DNA of 64,000 nt from Adiantum capillus-veneris (Eukaryota; Streptophyta; Polypodiopsida; Polypodiales; Pteridaceae): NCBI GenBank assembly GCA_014529385.2, contig CM043965.1, positions 59,736,433-59,800,432 on the forward strand, given 5' to 3'. The notes below the pieces were generated by a model that saw only the letters and a program-made list of their open reading frames with translations, did no database searches and had not been told where the DNA came from. Numbering within the stretch: position 1 is the stretch's first letter; each line of letters starts with the position of its first letter. The position numbers were made by a program, and so were the translations under genes. Of the stretch, positions 25,464-38,134 are shown one piece after another.

Positions 25464-26556
25464 ACATGGATCGGGATCCATGTTGGAACACCTTTTGAAG
25501 ATCTGGTGATACCAGCTAGTAGGGCACATCAAGGTGGTGCCTTGGTCCAAAATTTTAGGATTTGGATCATTGGTTTGGTACTTAGGTCAATTCCTGGAAA
25601 TTATCCTTAGGCTTGGAGAAATTTGGCATTTTAATGTGGATTTTGGAATCCAATTGACTTGATACTTCATGGCTAGGCTTTCTTGGATATTCTCAGCCAC
25701 ATGATGTGCATTTTTCTCTGATTGGGCAAAAAGGTACATGGATCGCGATCCATGTTGGAAAGGATTTTGGGACAGCCTTTTGCACACATGTTCCTATAGG
25801 TCTTCGTAGCACACTGATGAAATATTTTCAAATTTGGACTTGTTTTCTGTATGTTTACTCAATTTTCCAGTTTATGGCCATGTTTTTCCCATTTGACCAT
25901 ATTGGTTTTTTTGGAAGGCCCTTTCTTTGACTGACATCTGATAGTGCCTTGACTCTAGATGATTTTTGACTGAATACCACTATTTTGCCTATCTCCTCAT
26001 CAACTTTCATTAATTTTTGAATCCATCTGGAGGGGGAAATTGGTCCAAGAAATTTGCACGACTTTGTAGGTAATGTTTTCCTTTGTTTTGACCATAATTA
26101 GACCTTTAATGTTACATCTCCTTGATGCTTGTGTTTCACCCTCTTTTGAACTCCCTTTTATTTTAATTTGCCTTTGAACAAATCCCCAAGATGTTTCAAT
26201 TGCTTCTCTGGCTAGTGGGCTAGCTTCATATTCTTCTCCTAACTCTACTCCATAATGTTTTTGATGGAAACTAATCATTTTACCCTTGATTACTGCCAAA
26301 TGACCATTTGCAGACTGAAGATATAAAATCATTAGGTTTTAAGGATTTTGATACCTCTTTTTGTGACTATTTTTGCATCCTTCAGCCAGTGATTAACTTC
26401 TGCCTTGATTTTGTCATCAAGGTACATGGATCGCGATCCATGTTGGGAAGCATCTTGCAATTCCAACTAGTGGAGGTTGTTTCTGGGCTTATAGGAAACT
26501 TACTGTGCAATTTTCTTTGGTTTTAGGGTTTGACGAACATGGATCGTGATCCATGT
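25464..26556. repeat. Four copies of a 20-bp palindrome with ATCGCGAT core
   Basis: ACATGGATCGCGATCCATGT occurs at 25736-25755 and 26424-26443. One-base variants sit at 25464-25483 (core CGGG) and 26537-26556 (core CGTG). Three are preceded by GGT. The surrounding sequence is not obviously duplicated. Function is unknown. Confidence 0.9.
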
Positions 26557-26853
26557 TCCATACCCTTTTGCAATTTTTTTTGCATACAGTGATTCTGCCA
26601 ATTACCAAGGGTCTGTTGATGACAAGGTTTTGGTTTTGAGTAAGTTTTGAGCTCCCCCATTGATCTTGACAACTTGAAAAATTTGTGACTTTGATCTACT
26701 TTGATCTGTTTTTTTGGTAATGGTGGTGCAATGTGGAGCATACACAAGTGTTCTTGTAGGGTTAATGATCATACCTGTCAAATCTGGTGGAGTAAGAGCT
26801 ACCGAGGTGGTCACAGCAAGCAGAAACAAAGAAATAAACTCTATGCTTATGTA

Positions 26854-26886
<33 letters not shown>

Positions 26887-27929
26887 CTGCAAATGAGCTT
26901 ATGTTGCTCCATTTGGCTATATGTTCCCAATCTACCCGGAATGCCCCATTCATACTTACCTCCATTGATCATATCTTGTTGTTCATATCACCTGCACTTC
27001 GAACCGTTCTTCATTTTGATATTCGATCGACAAATGGCCTTTAATCTACAGTTTTTTATCCTTTAAAAGTTGACTCAAAATCCGTCGTGTGCCGAATCTT
27101 TCCCATATTTGCCACGTTTGAAGCCCTTGCTTTGAAGTTTCGGCGTTTGCTTTCAAAAGTCAATTTCGATTTTCCTGGCTCAACTTATTAATTTTTGTTG
27201 ATTATTTGTTGTTTTTAGCTTTTTAGTGCTAAAATTTAAGAAAATTTACTTACTATTATTATTAATTGTCCAAAATTATTATCATCACTCATACATACAT
27301 ATTCTTAACCCAGCATTTAGATGGTGTCAATATGCTCCTGATTATGCCTGCTAAGAGTTAAAAAGCTCTAAAAACCTGTTAAAGGAAAAGAAAAAGAAAA
27401 GACGACAATATATACAGAATGATGAGTATCTTGCTGGGTTTTCCCCCTTCCTAGAATGAGTTGTCCCATACAAACATGCGTCAAAGTGCATGGGTACGAA
27501 GTATGTGTCTGTGTGCCAAAGTGCATGGGTATGAAGTATGTGTCTATGGATAGCCGTATATTGTGGCTCTATGATGCGAATTGAGGATATGCATGGGTTA
27601 ACAAAGTGATGTGCAAGATATGGGTTCTAAACAATAAGTTCAGTGGCTTTCGATGGTGAGGTTACGTTGAAGCTGCGTGGTCCGAACAAAAGTAGTTGTA
27701 GAAGACGCGCTCGTTATTTGAAAGTGGCATCTAGAAGTTGTGTCACAGCATTGTCTTTTGATTAAAGGCTCTATTTTGGACGCCACTGAAGTTGCTTTGA
27801 TAAGGAATTCAGGGTCAAGTCATCCTATGAGTAACGGCAATTTGCAACATAATGTGTAGATCTATACCACCTAACCATGTAGACTCTGTTTGTATTGATG
27901 TTATGGGAGGTGAATTGGTACAATTGTGC
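26557..27929. other. No recognisable gene; GT microsatellite and 35-bp tandem repeat
   Basis: (GT)n at 26856-26885. A 35-bp unit beginning CAAAGTGCATGGG is repeated at 27482 and 27517. The 3' LTR of the older gypsy element may lie here but cannot be delimited. Confidence 0.5.
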
Positions 27930-28124
27930 TATTGGTCATTTCTTTGAAGGTTTGCCCGCTCCTTTATCTTTAATATTCTGAGTTTGGCTTCTTGTTGTGC
28001 CTATTCCCGAATGTCATGGGCTCGATTTCTGCGCTGATCTTCTGCATGTATTGTTTGAAGTTCTTCTGGTGTCAGCGGAAGAAGATATTTCTTTAATCTG
28101 CAATCACTCATCTAATTAGGCATC
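27930..28124 (-). pseudogene. Older gypsy element: integrase C-terminus, third piece
   Basis: Directly left of the giant element, the minus strand reads MPN, a stop, then MSDCRLKKYLLPLTPEELQ and IHAEDQRRNRAHDIRE. This is the typical end of a plant gypsy integrase (NG.RLKKY..P). It continues the frame of the piece at 52302-52243 when the giant element and one GCATC are ignored. A TAG at 28001-28003 follows the conserved part. Confidence 0.75.
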
Positions 28125-29033
28125 TGTGGGACACATGTCTAACCTCACCATCCTATCTTATTGCAGTATTAGCGAGAACCACAATTAATTTGTCAAACCA
28201 TGGGACGAAGCTAATTCAACTAATGCATAGAGGCTACAAGAGGTTGTCAATCTCTCAGAAAACAACTAACAACTCGTATCTAACTCAAGCTACACTCAAG
28301 TGACTGAAATAACCAAAAGCCAATCGCTCATCGGCAAGCAAATCACATCCGTTACATCATCAAATGACATCCAAACGTAACAAAGCTTCTAGGACAATTT
28401 TATAAGACCTCAGCACACATGCCTATAGTTTCAAACCCCACTTTAGGTCAAGTTTCAAAATCACGATTATTAACAGCAGTGGATTTTTGACCTAGTCGTT
28501 TTTGACCAAGAATGCATCTAAATGCTTAGCAATGATATCCCGATACCCCACCTATGCTTAGTTTTTGATTTAAAAGTGTAAACTCTTAGTTATGATGAAA
28601 TTAGGCCACGGGTCAGCGACGCCAAAGCTACAAAATATGGCAAATGGCATACGTCAATGTGTAGAGCTCTTACCCGTGGTTGCAATGCAACAAACACATT
28701 TGCAATGTGACAACCAGAGAGGGAGTAGGAAGCGCGAGAAGGAGAGAAGTGAGCGCCGTTAGCTCACGCTGTGTATTTCTTATCCAAAAACTTACAAAAA
28801 TTGTCTTTTATACCTTAGCCAAGGTTTTTGGGTGGTCAAAACTAATAATCTGGAGCTCTACCAAAACTAGGAATTCACTGGCTGATACAATCTCGAAGCT
28901 TGTAGCCCCAGGTAATTAACTACAAAGTTTATCCGAGAAAATAGGAGTTACAATATTTTCGATTTATCAAAATAATAATTGTTTTACAGGGAGAACTCCA
29001 AAAAATGTTGTCCGTGTTAGCTTGCTGCTAACA
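28125..29033 (-). repeat. Giant element 3' LTR
   Basis: 909 bp, plus-strand ends TGTGGGACAC and TTGCTGCTAACA. It contains a half-palindrome AATCACGATTATTAAC at 28459-28474 related to the leader palindromes. No reading frame. Confidence 0.95.
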
Positions 29034-29047
29034 TTCCTCCCCTCCTC
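29034..29047 (-). other. Giant element polypurine tract
   Basis: The minus strand reads GAGGAGGGGAGGAA immediately before the 3' LTR. Confidence 0.8.
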
Positions 29048-29096
29048 GTCTGTGTCGTCCCTTGACACAACTTTATGGGCTGAAGTAGTCTTCTGG

Positions 29097-32000
29097 TTAA
29101 CGGTGGGCGAGGCACTCTTTAAGTGCTTCCAATGCCTTCCGATATCTAATTCTTCGTTCTTTGTCGGGCACTTGTAGAAATCGCATGGTGACTTGATTCT
29201 TCAGTTCCACCACGGAGTAGCCTACAAACTTGGATGTTAGGTTGCTTATCACCGGCGCAAATATCTTCGTTCGCCAGGTGAAGAATCCATTGTAGAATGC
29301 TTATTCAAAGTCTAGCATATTATTCCGGGGTAGAAACATGCATCTGGCATAGAATCCGTAAAGGATTTCATCTGAAGGTTGCCCACTCAGATCGTAGCAT
29401 AAGCCTTTGTTTCCTTCCCAGAATGAGAGCCATGGGGCTCCTGTTTGCTCAGGCTCATTGAAAACTTTTATGCATGTGAGTAGCATCCTGCAGATCTTAT
29501 ATAACATTGCATAGGAGAGATCTGGAAGACTCTTGAAGAATGACATGGTGCCTGTTAGGGTTTTCACCATGTATTCCTCTATCGCTTGGCCTCTCTCTGG
29601 AGCTGGCAGCCTGAGGAAGTTGAGCCAAGTTGGCCTCTTCTTCTGCAATGCTTCATGCGCTTGCCATGTCCTTACTCTAGGTACAAGACAGAATGTTGGA
29701 TCTCTTTGTAGGGCTACAGATGCTCTTGTGAACAGAATCAGGTATCTCGGATTCTGGTTTAGCCAACTTAACCTCCACTGTGGGTGGTCTTTATCTGCGC
29801 CGTCTTCTTGCATATCCTTGTACAGCCTTTCTTTTACCCGTAAAAGTTCTACTTTGATGAGAGGGTATGGCTGAGAATGTTGGTTCCATTGAGCATTGAT
29901 CTGATTGGGAGTGAGGTGAGTGACGTTGACAAAGTGTAAGACTCTCAACTCCCAATCCATAGCGGCCTTCCAGTGCTCCTCCACCTCTAAGGTGATCTTC
30001 TCCTTCAGTGCGCCTTCTTCAGCTTTTGACAGCTGGACCATTGGCACTGTATCTGCATCTGTGATGTGAATTTGAAAATCTTCATCACCACTCGGCTCTA
30101 TTGTGGATTGCATCTCAAACTTAGCAAACGAGACTGAGGGAATGTCTAGTTGTGGTGGCTCTGAAGCACCTGCCTTTTCCTGTGTGTCTGGCCTTCCATC
30201 TCTCATGAGCTGATTTATTCGCTTGAGTTCTACATTAGTGCCAGGTCTCTGCATTGTGACTATTCAAGATTTAATTCCAATTCCAAGTCCTTGTTTTTCT
30301 TTTCAAGTACCTTGTACACTTCATCAGCTCCCTTGATCGAGGCCACGGCTGGGTTTTCTCTAATTTGCCGTAAGAAACTGGCCTGATCATTGATTCTTTG
30401 TTTATAATATTGCACGGAAGCATTGGCAACATCTAGCTACACTTGAATTTTTTGAGCTGACAGAGAGGTTGTAAGAAGTTAATTTGTGACTTCTGTCAGC
30501 TTCTCGTCTTTTACCTTGTAGGCATCAGATAATTTGGTGAGGAGATCACCTAACTCCTCCATTTCTTTTTATTGTTTATCCCTGCCTATCTAATGCTGTT
30601 CCACTTCCGCTTTCAGTTGTTTCCCTTGCCTTTGGAGACGAGTGATGATAATCATCTTGTCTTCTAGCTCTCCTTGAAGAGCGTCGATCACCACTTCTAA
30701 TTCCTTGGCCTTTGTGCTGCAGTTTAAAGCTGCTGAATGGAGTCTCTCCGTCATTTTCTGCATCTGACGTGCATATTCATTGATCTGTATTATCACTTCA
30801 TCATTTGACCGCCGCTCCTTCTATCTTGCCACCTGGGATGTGCCTGCAGCCTCGTGTGTTGCTTTCGGCTGCATTGTAATTGCTGGTGGTTTTTGTGTGG
30901 AGGTAGATGGTCGGTCTTCTTCTTGGACATCCTAAGGCTTTGGTGCCTTGGCAGTTTCTGGCTGATTAGAAGTAGATGGTGTGGTCTCAACCCTTGCCAT
31001 CTCTTCAGGTGCCTGCCTTTCTTCTTTCTGTGGCTTGGGCTTCGTCTCATGTGTAGTGGTAGGCTCTTTTTCTGTATCTTCTTCCTTATCAGTTTCTTGT
31101 TCCGATTGACTTGTCTTTTCTTCTTCTAGCTTTTGAGTCTCTTCTGCTGCCTGCTCTGGTTTTGGCTTGGCTTCTTTTTCCTTTTGCTCGTCGGGGTGGT
31201 CAGCTTCTTCTGTAGATTCTGTTCGTTGGGTGGACTCATAATCTTTCTCTTTTTCAGTCTCTGCTTCTTCATTGGTACCTTTGCATGCTGGTGATGGTGG
31301 TGGACTAGGCATGGGATGGTCTTGTTGTTCCGGAGGTGGTGAGGCGGGTCGGGGAGATCCATGGCTTTGCTCTTGTGTAGCTATTTCCTCAGCTTTCTTT
31401 GCAGCTTCTTCTGCCTCTTTCAGCTTTAGGGCTTTGGCCTCTTGGTACATTCTTTCTAAATATTACTATGTTGGATTATTTACCTCTTTTCTAGTATGAT
31501 GCTTTGTTCGAGGTGCTTTCAGTCCTATGGGTACCCACTTTTCTGGGTCCTTCCCTTCTTCTTGCCTATTGCGTCGGTAAGCTTGTTTTTCTCTTTCAAA
31601 ACACGCTTGTTTTTGAGCTGGCTCCTCTTGGTGTGCAACCACAACTTTCCTCTTCATCTCTTCTCTCCGAGCTCTCTTCATCTTCATCTCTCTGAGCTCT
31701 CTTTTCTTCGTTGTCAGAGCTCTCGCTGATGTGCCGTTCTAGTGAGCTATCAGCAGCTAACTCATCATCTGATTTCTATGACCTTTTACCTGACCTTGTA
31801 GCTCGTGGAGAAGGTTGTGCGGCCAAAATCCATGTATTCTGATCAGGGGCAGGTGGTAGGTTGTCGGCCATGCCGATGGCATGATAGGCTATTCTAGTCA
31901 ACACCTCTGGCACACCCAAGCATGTGATTTTGCCTTCCTTCTTGGTGCCCTTCAAGGTTCTCAAGACATATTGCGCGTGGTCCACAGGCTACCTTGTTGT

Positions 32001-32649
32001 TGACTTAAGAACCTGAGTGAAGGTGGTGGCCACGATGTGATTTGGTGTAGTGTACCTTGGTGGCCTTTTTGCCAGAAAATGGAAGTGTTGATGGTACAAA
32101 CGGGCTGGATCTTCCACCTGTTTGTGGATAAAATCGGTGAATGTAGTCGCGATTGTTTCCTTGGTAAATGTGTGCGGTTTTCTAGTCTCTTGCCCGCATG
32201 GTCATTCCGTCAGTGGGCAATCTGAGTGACTCTGCCACTATCTCTTCTGTGATTACTACCTCGACATTGTTTCCTTGGGTGTCGGATATTTGTGCGGTTC
32301 CGTCCTCTTTAATGGTGGATAGAAGCTTGTAAGATTTCTGAAAGTCCACTCCGGAAGGCTCTTGTTCGTAGAAATGCCTGAGCCCCAACCTGCGGTTAGC
32401 CTCTTTGGTCACTGCCTTGGCAGCTACATCATAGACCTCTTTAGGCAGGAGTTGCAACTCCACCAGATGCCCTTCTTCACTCTTGAACATGCCAGTGAAG
32501 ACCGTAGTGTGGTGCTGTTCTAGCTGTTCTCTAGAAAGGTAGGATTCCTTTGCCGCTTTGACTGACTCGGGGTCTAGTTGATACGCAAGATGTTCTTGTA
32601 GTTTCTCTTTCTGGTTTTGCTTCTTCTTGGCCCTCTCTGCTGCTTGCAT
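29097..32649 (-). pseudogene. ORF X, copy A: long unrecognised protein, broken
   Basis: Roughly 1,150 residues, starting MQAAERAKKKQNQ at 32649. The N-terminal 155 residues are globular and Lys/Glu-rich. A frame change near 32182 leads to FIHKQVEDPARLYHQHFHFL and DHAQYVLRTLKGTKKEGK. The middle (about 31700-30900) is very rich in Glu, Lys, Pro and Gln, and the next part (30796-30290) looks like a coiled coil. The C-terminal block (30254-29097) is globular, with one stop at 29301-29303 and a natural end at 29097-29099. Several stops and at least one frameshift break it. I do not recognise any domain. It lies where gypsy elements carry extra 3' genes. Palindromic repeats lie just upstream (32837-33435). 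Confidence 0.6.
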
Positions 32650-32836
32650 TGCTCCTGTTTAGTGAATAGAGTGCAAAGTTAGCAGATTTGTCGGATTTTT
32701 CTCTGGAATGTCCTTTTAGACTGAAATGCTGACAATTTGGTCCAAATTGCTTCAAATCCATTTTTGAACAAGCAAAGATGCATAAAATCATACAAGGAAC
32801 AAAACTGTATGGTCAAGACAAAAATTTGCAACCAAA

Positions 32837-33435
32837 GTAAATAATCGCGATTATTTACAGTTGAGGAAAATTTCCAACCTTTTGCAATCTTGGCTTTATA
32901 GGCTTGAAGTATATACCCAATACATGCTCTGAGTGAATTTTGGGCTCATTTGGATGCACACGTTGAAAATGGTACCAGATTTTGGCTTTAGGTCTCTCAA
33001 ACAGTAGATATAAGGAAAATTTGAGATTTTGAACTCGAAATTGATTCAAAGCTGGCTAGTGGGCTTATCACAATATCTACTTTGGATGTATGATGTCAAA
33101 ATATCAAAATTCCCCAATTCTGACCAAAAAGTAAATAATCGCGATTGTTAACTTCTCTTCCAAAATTAACATTTTTTGGTACAAATTGGTTCTAGGCATG
33201 GTATAGACCTTGGGTATAAGATATGAGGTAAATTGGATCAAGAAAAGTTGTTCATAACCCAAATTTTGGCTTGCAAAGACTTCTTTGCGTTTTTTGGCAA
33301 TTTTATAAGTAATGGGTGGTCATTTTGGCTCATACTTGACTTTTGGTATACAATAGGTGTATAAACATGATAGGTGAGATGATTTGACAACTTCCAAGCA
33401 AAACTGATGCAAAGTAAATAATCGCGATTATTAAC
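32837..33435. repeat. Three palindromes upstream of ORF X copy A
   Basis: A perfect 22-bp palindrome (GTAAATAATCG plus its complement) is at 32837-32858. Imperfect copies are at 33131-33152 and 33414-33435. Spacing is 294 and 283 bp, close to the 285-bp period upstream of gag. Confidence 0.9.
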
Positions 33436-34629
33436 TTCAGTGACAAAAACTTTGCAAAACCCACAAATTTTGACCTAGACATGTTTCATACACCTAATAC
33501 AAGTCCTAAAAACACCAATTTAGGAATTTTGGGACTTATTCAAGTCCCATTATCAAAAATGGGACTTGAGCTTTGAACTTTTATTGGTTACTTTGAATCA
33601 TAAACCATATGATCATACCCTTTGGATAACACCAAATTGTTATTATTAGAAAACCAATTTAATTTTCATTTTTAAAAGGGTCCCGGCAAGGTTACTCTTA
33701 TTTGACACTTTAAACTATCTAAACACACAAAAAGCCACCATGAGTCATAAAGAAAACATCAAGATATATTGTACCTTTTCAAGTACATATTTTAAAGAGT
33801 TCATGCCAAAAATCCAATGGATTATTTTCATGCTATGACTCTAGGAGATCTTATCAAGTGCTGATTTTTTCTACTACAAAAAATTGAACTATCGTGTTTT
33901 CTATTCAAATGTCATTGCTAGTTATTTGAACCATTGTTAGGAACTCACAAAAATAATTAAATAGACATTTTATTCATTTACTAAATGCAAGATACAAGAC
34001 ATCCTTGCTGATATTTGGAGTTACTCTTTGCAAACTTTATCCCTTCTTTTATCACAATAAGTACATAGGTTTCAACACATTAGTATGGTAAGCATAACAA
34101 GCTCTATTTTACATCAAATTGAGGGTGAAAGAGAAAGTACATAAATGATCACAAGGACACTGATGAATTTAACTAATATTTTCTACATTGAGAAAGCAGT
34201 TTCTCCATTTGGATATTATTTGTGCCATCTTGCTAGCTTGTGATGATACTCTCTATTGACCAAATAGACACTTGGATAGCATGTGGTAACAAGGACTCTA
34301 GATACCTAGGTGATGTCTCTATAAATCTATCATCCCCTAGAGCTTGGCTGGACACCACGACCCTCTTTATGTTGAAAAGAAAATATTAGCTTACATGTGA
34401 AATGCTTACAATGAAATTATTTCGACCTACATCCAAGGCATTCTAGTAGTTTTGGGCCTAGCCAAGTAAGAATAATGGAAACAACTCACCAAATGGTCAA
34501 TTAAAAATTGAGCTTGAACCTCACGTGACAAAAATACACAACTAAGGGTTCGATTTCAAGAAGCACCCATGATTAAAAGATAGAGACTCAAGATTAAGCT
34601 TGAGTCTCACAAGAACTTCTTTGCTTTAA

Positions 34630-34730
34630 CACTAGAATGGTAACAGGACACTTTTTTGTCCTTGGACACTTTTGTGTCCTGTTAAGTGACCATTTTGCTT
34701 GAATTATTTGAAGAGTATGAAAATGAATTT
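34630..34730 (+). mobile_element. Truncated end of TIR transposon in copy A
   Basis: TTAA followed by CACTAGAATGGTAACAGGAC and the next 80 bp of the element at 40289-41626. It is cut off by the duplication junction at 34730. It also contains a hairpin (GGTAACAGGACAC with GTGTCCTGTTAAGTGACC). Confidence 0.85.
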
Positions 34731-34734
34731 GTCA

Positions 34735-37700
34735 GGCTCCTGTTTGCTCAGGCTCATTGAAAACTTTTATGCATGTGAGTAGCATCCTGCAGATCTTATA
34801 TAACATTGCATAGGAGAGATCTGGAAGACTCTTGAAGAATGACATGGTGCCTGTTAGGGTTTTCACCATGTATTCCTTTGTCCCTTGGCCTCTCTCTGGA
34901 GCTGGCAGCCTGGGGAAGTTGAGCCAAGTTGGTCTCTTCTTCTGCAGTGCTTCATGCGCTTGCCATGTCCTTACTCTGGGTACAAGACAGAATGTTGGAT
35001 CTCTTTGTAGGGCTACAGGTGCTCTTGTGAACAGAATCAGGTATCTCGGATTCTGGTTTAGCCAACTTAACCTCCACTATGGGTGGTCTTTATCTGCGCC
35101 CTCTTCTTGCATATCCTTGTACAGCCTTTCTTTTACCCGTAAAAGTTCTACTTTGATGAGAGGGTATGGCTGAGATTGTTGGTTCCATCGAGCATTGATC
35201 TGATTGGGAGTGAGGTGAGTGACATTGACAAAGTGTAAGACTCTCAACTCCCAATCCATAGCGGCCTTCCAGTGCACCTCCACCTCCAAGGTGATCTTCT
35301 CCTTCAGTGCGCCTTCTTCAGCTTTTGGCAGCTGGACCATTGGCAGTGTATCTCCATCTGTGATGTGAATCTAAAAATCTTCATCACCACTCGGCTCTAT
35401 TGTGGATTGCATCTCAAACTTAGCAAACGAGACTGAGGGAATGTCTAGTTGTGGTGGCCCTGAAGCACCTGCCTTTTCCTGTGTGTCTGGCCTTCCATCT
35501 CTCATGAGCTGATTTATTCGCTTGAGTTTTGCATCAGTGCCAGGCCTCTGCATTGTGACTATTCAAGATTTAATTCCAATTCCAAGTCCTTGTTTTTCTT
35601 TTCAAGTACCTTGTACACTTCATCAGCTCCCCTGATCGAGGCCACGCCTGGGTTTTCTCTAATTTGCCGTAAGAAACTGGCCTGATCATTGATTCTTTGT
35701 TTATAATATTGCAGGGAAGCATTGGCAACATCTAGCTACACTTGAATTTTCTGAGCTGACAGAGAGGTTGTAAGAAGTTAATTTGTGACTTCTGTCAGCT
35801 TCTCGTCTTTTACCTTGTAGGCATCAGATAATTTGGTGAGGAGATCACCTAACTCCTCCATTTCTTTTTATTGTTTATCCCTGCCTATCTGATGCTGTTC
35901 CACTTCTGCTTTCAGTTGTTTGCCTTGCCTTTGGAGACGAGTGATGATAATCATCTTGTCTTCTAGCTCTCCTTGAAGAGCGTCGATCACCACTTCTAAT
36001 TCCTTGGCCTTTGTGCTGCAGTTTAAAGCTGCTGAATGGAGTCTCTCCGTCATTTTCTGCATCTGACGTGCATATTCATTGATCTGTATTATCACTTCAT
36101 CATTTGACCGCCGCTCCTTCTATCTTGCCACCTGGGATGTGCCTGCAGCCTCGTGTGTTGCTTTCGGCTGCATTGTAATTGCTGGTGGTTTTTGTGTGGA
36201 GGTAGATGGTCGGTCTTCTTCTTGGACATCCTGAGGCTTTGGTGCCTCGGCAGTTTTTGGCTGATTAGAAGTAGATGGTGTGGTCTCAACCCTTGCCATC
36301 TCTTCAGGTGCCTGCCTTTCTTCTTTCTGTGGTTCGGGCTTCGTCTCATGTGTAGTGGTAGGCTCTTTTTCTGTATCTTCTTCCTTATCAGTTTCTTGTT
36401 CCGATTGACTTGTCTTTTCTTCTTTTAGCTTTTGAGTCTCTTCTGCTGCCTACTCTGGTTTTGGCTTGGCTTCTTTTTCCTTTTGCTCGTCGGGGTGGTC
36501 AGCTTCTTCTATAGATTCTGTTCGTTGGGTGGACTCATAATCTTTCTCTTTTTCAGTCTCTGCTACTTCATTGGTACCTTTGCATGCTGGTGATGGTGGT
36601 GGACTAGGCATGGGATGGTCTTGTTGTTCCGGAGGTGGTGAGGCGGGTCGAGGGCATCCATGGCTTTGCTCTTGTGTAGCTATTTCCTCAGCTTTCTTTG
36701 CAGCTTCTTCTGCCTCTTTTAGCTTTAGGGCTTTGGCCTCTTGGTACATTCTTTCTAAATATTACTATGTTGGATTATTTGCCTCTTTTCTAGTATGATG
36801 CTTTGTTCGAGGTCCTTTCAGTCCTATGGGTACCCACTTTTCTGGGTCCTTCCCTTGTGCTTGCCTACTGCGTTGGTAAGCTTGTTTTCCTCTTTCAAAA
36901 CACGCTTGTTTTTGAGCTGGCTCCTCTTGGTGTGCAACCACAACTTTCCTCTTCATCTCTTCTGTCCGAGCTCTCTTCATCTTCATCTCTCCGAGCTCTC
37001 TTTTCTTCGTTGTCAGAGCTCTCGCCGATGTGCCGTTCTAGTGAGTTGTCAGCAGCTAACTCATCATCTGATTTCTATGACCTTTTACCTGACCTTGTAG
37101 CTCGTGGAGAAGGTTGTGCGGCCAAAATCCATGTATTCTGATCAGGGGCATGTGGTAGGTTGTCGTCCATACCGATGGCATGATAGGCTATTCTAGTCAA
37201 CACCTCTGGCACACCCAAGCATGTGATTTTGCCTTCCTTCTTGGTGCCCTTCAAGGTTCTCAAGACATATTGCGCGTGGTCCATAGGCTACCTTGTTGTT
37301 GACTTAAGAACCTGAGTGAAGGTGGTGGCCACGATGTGATTTGGTGTAGTGTACCTTGTGGCCTTTTTGCCAGAAAATGGAAGTGTTGATGGTACAAACG
37401 GGCTGGATCTTCCACATGTTTGTGGATAAAATCGGTGAATGTAGTCGCGGTTGTTTCCTTGGTAAATGTGTGCGGTTTTCTAGTCTCTTGCCCGCATGGT
37501 CATTCCGTCAGTGGGCAATCTGAGTGACTCTGCCACTATCTCTTCTGTGATTACTACCTCGACATTGTTTCCTTGGGTGTCGGATATTTGTGCGGTTCCG
37601 TCCTCTTTAATGGTGGATAGAAGCTTGTAAGATTTCTGAAAGTCCACTCCGGAAGGCTCTTGTTCGTAGAAATTCCTGAGCCCCAACCTGCGGTTAGCCT

Positions 37701-37947
37701 CTTTGGTCACTGGCTTGGCAGCCACATCATAGACCTCTTTAGGTAGGAGTTGCAACTCCACCAGATGCCCTTCTTCACTCTTGAACCTGCCAGTGAGGAC
37801 CGTAGTGTGGTGCTCTTCTAGCTGTTCTCTAGAAAGGTAGGATTCCTTTGCCGCTTTGACTGACTCGGGGTCTAGTTGATACGCAAGTAGTTCTTGTAGT
37901 TTCTCTTTCTGGTTTAGCTTCTTCTTGGCCCTCTCTGCTGCTTGCAT
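34735..37947 (-). pseudogene. ORF X, copy B: truncated at its C-terminus
   Basis: Same protein as copy A, starting at 37947. It stops being homologous at the duplication junction, so it lacks the last roughly 115 residues. It carries additional stops, for example a TAG near 35372-35374 where copy A reads Leu-Lys sense codons. It is the upstream copy in transcription order. Function unknown. Confidence 0.6.
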
Positions 37948-38134
37948 TGCTCCTGTTTAGTGAATAGAGTGCAAAGTTAGCAGATTTGTCGGATTTTTCT
38001 CTAGAATGTCCTTTTAGACTGAAATGCTGACAATTTGGTCCAAATTGCTTCAAATCCATTTTTGAACAAGCAAAGATGCATAAAATCATACAAGGAACAA
38101 AACTGTATGGTCAAAACAAAAATTTGCAACCAAA

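Larger units (their letters stand above)
29436..34730. repeat. 5.3-kb tandem duplication, copy A
   Basis: Matches 34735-40389 almost throughout at an offset of 5,299. In a 260-bp sample near the left end I count seven differences; the right part is even closer. The right edge cuts a TIR transposon 101 bp from its end. Four bases (GTCA) separate the copies. Confidence 0.95.

Noticed and set aside
26859-27044. Frames starting in Cys-Val repeats
   Set aside because: They begin in the (GT)n microsatellite at 26856-26885 and have no motif afterwards.
29533-29874. 113-codon plus-strand frame, repeated at 34832-35173
   Set aside because: It is the antisense shadow of ORF X and is duplicated only because the whole block is duplicated.
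30854-31129. Cys/Phe/Leu-rich plus-strand frame resembling a membrane protein
   Set aside because: It is the complement of the Glu/Lys-rich ORF X middle; hydrophobic codons arise from reading that strand backwards.
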